NCBI GenBank assembly: GCA_903882875.1
Contig: CAIRYQ010000010.1
Coordinates: 1 to 64,000, forward strand
DNA: 64,000 nt
From: an uncultured Spartobacteria bacterium
Lineage (GTDB): Bacteria; Verrucomicrobiota; Verrucomicrobiia; Chthoniobacterales; Chthoniobacteraceae
Direction of reading: 5' to 3'
The notes below the pieces were generated by a model, which searched no databases, was not told the DNA's origin, and saw only the letters and a program-made list of their open reading frames with translations. Position 1 is the stretch's first letter, and every line of letters begins with the position of its first letter. Position numbers and translations under genes: made by a program. Shown here one piece after another: positions 56,162-62,475 of this stretch.

Positions 56162-56794
56162 TTATGGCGCACCGCGTGCCACGCCTTTTGTGCTTTTGAT
56201 AAGTTGTCGCAGCGACGACTCAGACTCTTTTCCCCAGTTAACCAGTGGCCGATGCGGGAAGCGGTGCGGAGCGCCGAGCATGCCGACATCAATGCCCTTC
56301 CACGCTTGGAACTCCTCTTTGCTGCCGAGGGTGACCTTGAGGGATGCGGAGAGCCCGAGCTTCGTCACCGCCTCACCGATTGCCCGTTCAAAAATGTAGG
56401 CCGCTTCTGTGAGGCGACCTTTGTGGAGGGCTGCCAACAGCACGGCGAGATAACGGTCAGATAGCAGGGTCAGGAGGAACACGAGGGAATCTTCAGAGTA
56501 CTGACGTTCCCGATCCAAAACGAAACCCTTGGATGCGGTCGAATATCGCCTGCCCAGCAAGTCCTTCGGCTTTCCCTTTTTCGACATGATGCTCTGGGGG
56601 TCAACGCCGTAGAGAATCATCAACTGGGTTGCAAAGCCTTCGTCAACCGTGCGAGCCCCCGACTCCCAAGATTTGTAGGTCGTGGCCGGAATGCGGATCT
56701 TCTTTTCCAAAAAGTCTGAGAATTCCTTTTGGGATTTTCCGAGGGCCTCGCGAAAAAGGCGCAGCGGTGTCTTGTGTTTGGGCAGGCGTGGCAT
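56162..56794 (-). CDS. XRE-like HTH protein with C-terminal domain of unknown function
   Basis: 210 residues. The N-terminus (LRLFREALGKSQKEFSDFLE, then IPATTYKSWESGARTV) is a Cro/CI-type HTH. Residues ~70-210 have no recognised domain; they are mixed helical and may sense or dimerise. Divergent from the ParB-like gene, with 179 bases between the starts, so it may repress that promoter. Confidence 0.65.
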   Translation of the reverse strand: MPRLPKHKTPLRLFREALGKSQKEFSDFLEKKIRIPATTYKSWESGARTVDEGFATQLMILYGVDPQSIMSKKGKPKDLLGRRYSTASKGFVLDRERQYSEDSLVFLLTLLSDRYLAVLLAALHKGRLTEAAYIFERAIGEAVTKLGLSASLKVTLGSKEEFQAWKGIDVGMLGAPHRFPHRPLVNWGKESESSLRQLIKSTKGVARGAP

Positions 56795-56973
56795 CGTGAA
56801 TCAACGGGTAGGATACATGTGTCTCTTAAACAACTTCTTCTTCATCCGGAAATGACTACGGTCGGAAAGTCGGTCAGCACCTTCGAGTGCAATCAAGCAT
56901 TATAAAAAAACCATCCGGCCATATCCGACACCCGTCACGGGCCGGTCATCAAAACGCGGCGGGTTACAACAAC

Positions 56974-58314
56974 ATGAGCAAACACCAAAAGGCCCTCAAC
57001 GAGGGCATCACCACCAAGGACTCCACCCTCGCGGGTAGCGCTGTGGAAGACGCCGCCACGGCCCCTACAGCCCCCGGGGATCATCCACAGCCGACTGCAG
57101 GTCGCTCGAACGAACAATGGCCCATTGACGACATCAAGCCGCACGCCATGAACGCCACGCTCTACGGCGATACCTGCGACCGGGCACTCATCGAGAGCAT
57201 CAAAGAACATGGCATCCTTGACCCCTTGGTCATCCTGCCCGACGGCACCCTCCTCGGCGGACATAGAAGGCTGGCGGCGGCACACCAACTGGAAATGACG
57301 ACTGTTCCGGTCCACATCATGCCGGTCTCCGATGAGCGCGACCCAGTCGGTGTCATCATCGGGCTCAACGTCAATCGCCCCAAGACCCCCACGATGAAGG
57401 TAAGGGAATACGCCGCGCTCATCGAGATCGAGGCCAGGAAGGCCAAAGGCCGACAAGGCCGGCGGAACATCCTGCCAGATTTGGCAGGAAGTGCCCGGGA
57501 GATCGCCGCCCTCAAGGTCGGGTTGAAACATGCGACCGCCGAGAAAGGTCTGAAGGTCATCGCCGTCATCGACAAGCACACCGGTGCCGCGGACGCCCGT
57601 GCTCTCCTGGATCTCATGAATTGCCGGAGCGTCGATGCCGCCTTCAAACAGGGACAGGCGCTTGGATGGATCAAGCAGATGCCACGTAAGCCAAGAGCGG
57701 GAGGAAAACCGCAGTCCAGTCCGAAAGCAGAACTGCAGACCAAACCGAACAACGAGAGACCACTCATCACGGAGCCGGAGGCACCACCAGCGAACGTGGA
57801 TCAACCCCTCGAAGGTGTCACGCCGCCGGCATCACCCGTGGGTGACACTCAGCCTGGATCGCAGGGCGCCGAATGTATGGTACCGGACGTCCCTCCGGCC
57901 GAGGGGCTGACGCATGATGCCGCCCAAACGCCGGACTCAGGTGCCGTAAATGAGGCACCAACCACGGATGCTCAGGTCATCACCACGGCCAAGGCCAAGT
58001 CCCAAAAACACCTCGCCGAACAGTTCCCGTTCAACTTCGCCGAAGACCCTGGCTTGATTGTCGATGGATGGTGCGACGGGGTTATTGATCAACAGCGGGT
58101 TCGTGAGGTGGTCGCGAGCTTTGCTGAAAACCTGAAGGGCGACAGCCCGCAGAATGTCACCGAGACCCAGCGCTTCACCGTGCAACTTGCGACGTTCGTC
58201 AACAGTATCGTTCCGGCCAACGCGACTGCAGCCACTTTGCGCAACCTCCTCGATGCAGCCGAGTGGATGTCCAAAACGATCGACGCCATATCAAGGACAA
58301 GGATTCGGCGCTGA
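56974..58314 (+). CDS. ParB-like nuclease/partition-domain protein
   Basis: 446 residues from ATG 56974 (an upstream ATG at 56887 is possible but adds a basic extension). The ParB N-terminal domain at about 45-170 has IDDIKPHAMNATLYGD, LIESIKEHGILDPLVILPDG and the CTP/DNA motif GGHRRLAAAHQ. A central helical part follows, then a Pro/Thr-rich disordered stretch (~265-370), then a C-terminal helical domain. No ParA gene adjoins it. It may be a plasmid- or element-type ParB/KorB-like regulator rather than a chromosomal segregation protein. Confidence 0.75.
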   Translation: MSKHQKALNEGITTKDSTLAGSAVEDAATAPTAPGDHPQPTAGRSNEQWPIDDIKPHAMNATLYGDTCDRALIESIKEHGILDPLVILPDGTLLGGHRRLAAAHQLEMTTVPVHIMPVSDERDPVGVIIGLNVNRPKTPTMKVREYAALIEIEARKAKGRQGRRNILPDLAGSAREIAALKVGLKHATAEKGLKVIAVIDKHTGAADARALLDLMNCRSVDAAFKQGQALGWIKQMPRKPRAGGKPQSSPKAELQTKPNNERPLITEPEAPPANVDQPLEGVTPPASPVGDTQPGSQGAECMVPDVPPAEGLTHDAAQTPDSGAVNEAPTTDAQVITTAKAKSQKHLAEQFPFNFAEDPGLIVDGWCDGVIDQQRVREVVASFAENLKGDSPQNVTETQRFTVQLATFVNSIVPANATAATLRNLLDAAEWMSKTIDAISRTRIRR

Positions 58315-58504
58315 CCTTCGGCCATCGATCGCTCACCACCAATTTGCGCTTCATCGTGAGCGGCAACGATTGCTCCATTCTTCTTAACCGCACTCTGGAC
58401 TGCGGGGCTTGCGATGCTTACACTCTTCAATCTCGGAGCAAAACTGAAAACGTGAGCGCGCTTGGAACTTGTCTCTGGAATCTGTCTGTCCAAGGTTTCC
58501 CGTG
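58315..58504 (+). other. Intergenic, right edge of accessory region
   Basis: 190 bases between the ParB-like gene and the CE7 esterase. No gene, hairpin or att-like sequence seen. Confidence 0.4.
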
Positions 58505-59797
58505 ATGAAGCTTCGACTCCTCCCCGCGCTCGCACTGTCCCTTTTCGTTTCCGCCGCCTTCGGAGCTGAAGCGCCGGTCTCCGCACTCGTGCTCAAGGCG
58601 TCAGTGGATCACAAGGATGCCATCTACAAGGCCGGCGAGACCGTGACCTTCACCATTGAGGGGACCGTGGACGGAAAGCCTGCTCCTGATGGCAAGGTCA
58701 CCTGCGTGCTGTCCAAGGATGGCGTCCAACCGCAGCCTGCCACGACGCTCGCGTTGAAGGACGGCAAGGCCACGCTCACGGGGTCGTTGAGTGAGCCCGG
58801 ATTCCTCTCGATGCGCGCTACTGCCGACAAGGCATCGGCGATGGCTGCTGCGGCCGTTGATCCGCTGCAAATCAAGCCCAGCATGCCCGTGCCGGATGAC
58901 TTCGACAGCTTCTGGGCAGTTCAAAAGGAAGCGCTGCGCAAGGTGCCCGCGAAGGCGGTGCTCACGCCCGTGAAGGCACCCGCCAATGGCGTGGATGCGT
59001 TCGACGTGCAAATCGACTGCCTCGGCGCTCCGGTCTCCGGCTACTTCGGCAAGCCGCACAATGCGAAACCGAAGTCGCTGCCGGCCATCCTCTTCACGCA
59101 CGGTGCAGGAGTGGGCGGCTCGAACCTCGGCGCGACCTCGTGGGCGGCCAACGAAGGCGGCATGCTCGCGATGGACATCAACGCACACGGGATCGCCAAC
59201 GGGAAGCCGAAGGAGTTCTATGACGAGCTGGCCAACGGAGCCCTCAAGGACTACCGCTACGTGGGCCGCACGGATCGCGAACTGAACTACTTCAAGGGCA
59301 TGCTCCTGCGGCTGATCCGCGGAATTGACTTCCTCACCTCACAGCCCGAGTGGGACGGCAAGACCGTGATCGTCTATGGTGTCAGTCAGGGAGGGTTCCA
59401 AGCGCTGGCGGCTGCCGGTCTTGATGAGCGTGTAACATTCATCTGCGCCGGGGTGCCTGCCGGCTGCGATCACACCGGCGTCACCGTTGGCCGCATCAAC
59501 GGTTGGCCGAAGCTCGTTCCCAACGGTGCGGACGGCAAACCCGACCCCGCCGCCCTACAGACGGCGCGCTACTTCGACTGCGTGAATTTCGCGCGGCGCG
59601 CCAAGTGCAAGGGAGCCGCCGTGACGGTGGGCTTCATTGATGTCACATGCCCGCCGACGAGCGTTTTCGCCGCCTTCAACGTCCTGAGCATGCCGAAAAA
59701 GATCCACAGCGACGTCCTCTCCGGCCATACGAGCACCCCGGAGGCGAGCAAGTTCATGCAGGAAGCCGCCTTCGAGCATGTGCGGGCGATGAAATAG
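58505..59797 (+). CDS. Exported acetyl xylan esterase-like protein (CE7), second copy
   Basis: 430 residues. The ATG at 58505 (GTG at 58502 adjacent) gives a signal peptide ending AAFGAE. Ig-like domain at about 27-125 (DAIYKAGETVTFTIEG), then the CE7 core: PDDFDSFWAVQKEAL, YGVSQGGFQALAAAG (nucleophile), VGFIDVTCPPTS (acid), SGHTSTPEAS (His). The arrangement equals that of the esterase at 8556, so the two are paralogues. It is outside the main export cluster and has a different signal peptide. Confidence 0.85.
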   Translation: MKLRLLPALALSLFVSAAFGAEAPVSALVLKASVDHKDAIYKAGETVTFTIEGTVDGKPAPDGKVTCVLSKDGVQPQPATTLALKDGKATLTGSLSEPGFLSMRATADKASAMAAAAVDPLQIKPSMPVPDDFDSFWAVQKEALRKVPAKAVLTPVKAPANGVDAFDVQIDCLGAPVSGYFGKPHNAKPKSLPAILFTHGAGVGGSNLGATSWAANEGGMLAMDINAHGIANGKPKEFYDELANGALKDYRYVGRTDRELNYFKGMLLRLIRGIDFLTSQPEWDGKTVIVYGVSQGGFQALAAAGLDERVTFICAGVPAGCDHTGVTVGRINGWPKLVPNGADGKPDPAALQTARYFDCVNFARRAKCKGAAVTVGFIDVTCPPTSVFAAFNVLSMPKKIHSDVLSGHTSTPEASKFMQEAAFEHVRAMK

Positions 59798-59827
59798 CTC
59801 TGCCGGGACGCCGGCCCTGACTACCCC

Positions 59828-60028
59828 ATGGACGATGTCGCTTCCCCATGCATCCGTGTTTGCCGGATTGATGAAATGACCGGTCTTTGCATTGGATGTT
59901 CACGTACGCTGCCGGAGATTGCCTCGTGGGGTGAATTGGCCGTCGCGGAGAAAACTCGCATCATCTCAAGTCTTCCTCATCGGGCTGCCGCGCACGCCGC
60001 AATACTCCCAGCCCGAGAATCGAAATGA
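59828..60028 (+). CDS. DUF1289 small cysteine-rich protein
   Basis: 66 residues. [19 protein letters not shown] followed by [10 protein letters not shown] matches the DUF1289 pattern with four Cys (8, 12, 21, 24) spaced as a potential metal site, then an E-I-x-x-W helix. A widespread small family of unknown function, often described as Fe-S-like. It starts 30 bases after the esterase stop. Confidence 0.85.
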   Translation: MDDVASPCIRVCRIDEMTGLCIGCSRTLPEIASWGELAVAEKTRIISSLPHRAAAHAAILPARESK

Positions 60029-60220
60029 TGAGGAGCCCTGCTTCCATCTCCACAACTCGCTCAGATTCGAGGCGTGAAGGGAATGTTTGAAAGCCTTGTT
60101 CCACACCGGGAAGTGGGCCACAAAGACACAGTTCATAGGGTTCAAGTCGGAGTGGCGTCTGACAGGTTGAAAAAAGGCCAACAGGGAAGACTCCAAGGAC
60201 ACATTGCGGAGGAAAACAAC

Positions 60221-60251
60221 AACCCGCTGCAGTGGGGCCGCAGCGGGTTGC
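60221..60251 (-). terminator. Rho-independent-type terminator for the SRAP operon
   Basis: CAACCCGCTGC (60221-60231), nine-base loop, GCAGCGGGTTG (60241-60251): a perfect 11-bp stem. On the minus strand it is followed by TTGTTTTCC, so it fits a terminator for the minus-strand genes ending at 60311. On the plus strand the tail is not T-rich. Confidence 0.65.
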
Positions 60252-60310
60252 CTCCGGTCTCACCTGATTTTCGCAGGTTCAAGTCATCCGAACTCTGACG
60301 ATGACGTCGG

Positions 60311-60991
60311 CTAAAACAGCTCCGGGCCGTCGTCCGGAGCGGGGCTCTTTGACGGACGGGTGATCATGAGCTTAGGCGTAGGCGGGATTTCTTCGTAGAG
60401 CAATGCGTCGGCGGGGAGGCCGCGGCAGAGGTGCATGAGGTGGTCGTCAGCCAGCGGCTCATCGCCGAGCCAGGCGAGGGCGTCGGCAGGGTCGAGCACG
60501 ACGGGCATGCGATCATGGAATTGCGCGGCCGTGGTGTTTGGTTCGGTCGTGACCATGGCGAAGCCGGTGGAACCGGAGCCGTCGGGATCCGCGTCCCACA
60601 GGCCCGCGACGAAGAACCATGTGTGCTCTTTGACGGTAAAGAGGACTTCGCCCTTTGCGCCGACAGGGCCGAGGCCAGGCTCGTAATAGCCGGTGGTGGG
60701 GATGAGGCAGCGGCGCTTCGCGGCGGATTGTTTCCATGTGGGCTTGGTGAGCAGGCCATCGCGACGGGCGTTGGTGATGAACTGCGGTTTCTCTCTGGCG
60801 TAGAAGGGCCACACGCCCCATCGCATTTCAACGAGGACAGGTCCGCTGTCTTCACGCCGGATGATACGCGCCTTGCGCTTGGGGTAGATGTGCCCCTGCA
60901 AGGTGGGATTGCCGGGGATGTAGAGGCCGGGCACGGACACCCGGACGGCTTCTTCCCACAGTTCCATCTGGTCGCGGTAGTGGTTGCACAT
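60311..60991 (-). CDS. yedK: SOS response-associated protein, SRAP/YedK/HMCES family
   Basis: 226 residues. The start at 60991 is fixed by the family rule that the mature protein begins with Cys2: it reads MCNHYRDQ. Other catalytic or binding residues are present: Asn74 in NARRD, Glu104 in RCLIPTTGYYEP, His159 in FHDRMP. SRAP proteins crosslink through Cys2 to abasic sites in single-stranded DNA and protect them. The C-terminus ends DDGPELF, which loosely resembles a beta-clamp-binding tail. The gene starts 4 bases after the upstream gene on the same strand, and both lie divergent from lexA. Confidence 0.93.
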   Translation of the reverse strand: MCNHYRDQMELWEEAVRVSVPGLYIPGNPTLQGHIYPKRKARIIRREDSGPVLVEMRWGVWPFYAREKPQFITNARRDGLLTKPTWKQSAAKRRCLIPTTGYYEPGLGPVGAKGEVLFTVKEHTWFFVAGLWDADPDGSGSTGFAMVTTEPNTTAAQFHDRMPVVLDPADALAWLGDEPLADDHLMHLCRGLPADALLYEEIPPTPKLMITRPSKSPAPDDGPELF

Positions 60992-60995
60992 GGCG

Positions 60996-61601
60996 TCAGG
61001 CAGCGCCCGCGGGGTGCAGGCCGGGGAAACGATACACGGTGAGCTGCATCGTTGCGCCGTCGAGCACTTCTTCGGGCATGCCGGAATCAATGGCGCGCTT
61101 CAGCGCAAGGCGGAAGGAGCCGGCAGTCTCTCCGGCAGCGCCGCCCTCGACTTCGACGACACCCGTGAAGTGGCCGCGCAGGTGTCGGGGAAAGGCGGGC
61201 GCGAAAGTGAAGACGACGGGTTTTGGGAAATACAGGTCGAGAGGTGGGGACATGCGGAGATTCACGGCCTCCTCGAAGCGGAACTGAAAGAGGGCTTGGA
61301 ACGGGCCGGTCTGGCTGAACTGATCGAGCGCCTCGGGACTGGGCGCTTCTTCGGCGGCGGCGTCCACCTCGTAAATGAAATCGCAGCAAGCCATGAGCAC
61401 TTGGTCGGCGAATTCCTCGAGGGACTCGTGCTCGTCGGCATCGAAGTCTGCGCTGACCAGGACGCCGAGGCGTTTCTCATCGGGGCCAGCGAATGGATCC
61501 GGGATGGAGAGGGTGACCTTGTCGCGCGGCAATGGATCGGGGACGTACGGGAGCATTTCTGCGACTGTCATGCCGACGACGATCTCTGCGAACTGTTGCA
61601 T
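60996..61601 (-). CDS. Unknown 201-residue protein co-operonic with SRAP
   Basis: 201 residues from ATG 61601. Not recognised. The N-terminal half is acidic (VSADFDADEHESLEEFADQ) with a CC pair at residues ~71-72. The middle is Phe/Pro-rich (QFSQTGPFQALFQFRFEEA, DLYFPKPVVFTFAPAFP). No signal peptide, membrane helix or known DNA-binding motif. The stop is 4 bases from the SRAP start, and the operon is divergent from lexA across a 155-bp gap holding a LexA-type palindrome. A role in the DNA-damage response is inferred from position only. The opposite strand is also open over this interval, but its product lacks any supporting context. Confidence 0.7.
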   Translation of the reverse strand: MQQFAEIVVGMTVAEMLPYVPDPLPRDKVTLSIPDPFAGPDEKRLGVLVSADFDADEHESLEEFADQVLMACCDFIYEVDAAAEEAPSPEALDQFSQTGPFQALFQFRFEEAVNLRMSPPLDLYFPKPVVFTFAPAFPRHLRGHFTGVVEVEGGAAGETAGSFRLALKRAIDSGMPEEVLDGATMQLTVYRFPGLHPAGAA

Positions 61602-61723
61602 GGGTGACTCCTATCGCGACGAACCCGAGCTCGCAAGCGGGCACGTCGCGAGATGGAATTGCTGCCACGCGGATGCGACATGAAGGCATCTGGGAAACTT
61701 GAGTTGACGTGAGGTGACGCGGC

Positions 61724-61747
61724 GATACCGTTCATTTGAACGGTATC
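61724..61747. promoter_or_regulatory. LexA operator (24-bp palindrome)
   Basis: Two 11-base arms, GATACCGTTCA and TGAACGGTATC, separated by TT: a perfect palindrome whose core CGTTC-ATTT-GAACG fits the Verrucomicrobia LexA motif TGTTC-N4-GAACA, with the outer T/A replaced by C/G. It ends 9 bases before the lexA ATG, so binding would block lexA expression (autoregulation), and it lies 123 bases from the divergent operon start. A TTGACG (61704-61709) upstream could be a -35 element. Confidence 0.85.
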
Positions 61748-61756
61748 CCGCGCACC

Positions 61757-62365
61757 ATGCTTACAGATCGACAACGAGAGATTTTGGACTTCATCCGCGA
61801 GGCACGCCGGTCACGCGGAGTCACGCCAACGAGCCGGGAGATTCAGCAACACCTCGGCCTCGCCAGCCAGTCCACGGTGATCGACCATCTGCGTGCTCTT
61901 GAAAACAAGGGTGCGCTGAGACGTGAGCCCCACAAGGCACGTGGATTGGTGCCCACCGACGAATACCGCGCTCAGCGGATGATCGAGATCCCAATTTACG
62001 GCACCATCCCCGCCGGGCTGCCCGCCGATGAGAGCCAGCAAGCCGATGGCTGCGTTTCGGTGGACGTGGAGACGCTGCGGCTTCCCAAAGGGGCCCGTGT
62101 CTTCGCCCTCAAGGTCCGTGGCGATTCGATGAATGGTGCCGGCATTCTGCCGGGTGACATTGTGGTGCTGGAATTCAAGGAGGCGAAGTCCGGTGACATC
62201 GTTGCCGCTCTCATTGATGGCGAGACGACGCTGAAGCGCTACGTGGTGCAGCGCGGCAAGCCGTTCCTCAAGGCGGAGAATCCGCGCTACACAAATCTCA
62301 TCCCGGCACAGGAACTCGTCATCCAAGGCGTGCAGATCGCGCTGTTGCGGGTGCTCAAACGGTAA
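61757..62365 (+). CDS. lexA: LexA repressor (SOS regulator, S24 self-cleaving)
   Basis: 202 residues, the usual LexA length. The ATG at 61757 gives the conserved start MLTDRQREILDFI; a TTG at 61736 lies inside the operator and is rejected. Winged HTH at residues 1-65 (PTSREIQQHLGLASQSTVIDH). Cleavage site Ala86-Gly87 in YGTIPAGLP, catalytic Ser124 in RGDSMNGAGI and Lys160 in ETTLKRY. RecA-stimulated self-cleavage should release the operator directly upstream. It is followed by a translesion-polymerase fusion gene 110 bases downstream on the same strand. Confidence 0.97.
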   Translation: MLTDRQREILDFIREARRSRGVTPTSREIQQHLGLASQSTVIDHLRALENKGALRREPHKARGLVPTDEYRAQRMIEIPIYGTIPAGLPADESQQADGCVSVDVETLRLPKGARVFALKVRGDSMNGAGILPGDIVVLEFKEAKSGDIVAALIDGETTLKRYVVQRGKPFLKAENPRYTNLIPAQELVIQGVQIALLRVLKR

Positions 62366-62382
62366 CAGCCCGTGAAGCGGCT

Positions 62383-62392
62383 CCGTTCATTT
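62383..62392 (+). promoter_or_regulatory. LexA half-site-like sequence upstream of the polymerase gene
   Basis: CCGTTCATTT is identical to the left half of the lexA operator (61728-61737) but is followed by CTCCGG instead of GAACGG. It may be a weak or decayed operator, or chance. Confidence 0.3.
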
Positions 62393-62475
62393 CTCCGGCC
62401 CGCAATCGGCTGGTGCGGCCCTGCCCGCAACCCGCGGTCGCAGCAGCTCGAACGTCCGCTCCACTACCGACGCAA

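Noticed and set aside
57470-57487. Inverted repeat CCTGCCA/TGGCAGG inside the ParB-like gene as a parS site
   Set aside because: Only 7-bp arms and it lies in coding sequence; no second copy noticed, so chance is likely.
60984-61607. Plus-strand 207-codon frame opposite the unknown gene upstream of SRAP
   Set aside because: The minus-strand gene is 4 bp from SRAP and fits an operon; the plus frame converges on nothing and lacks support. Kept as a minor uncertainty.
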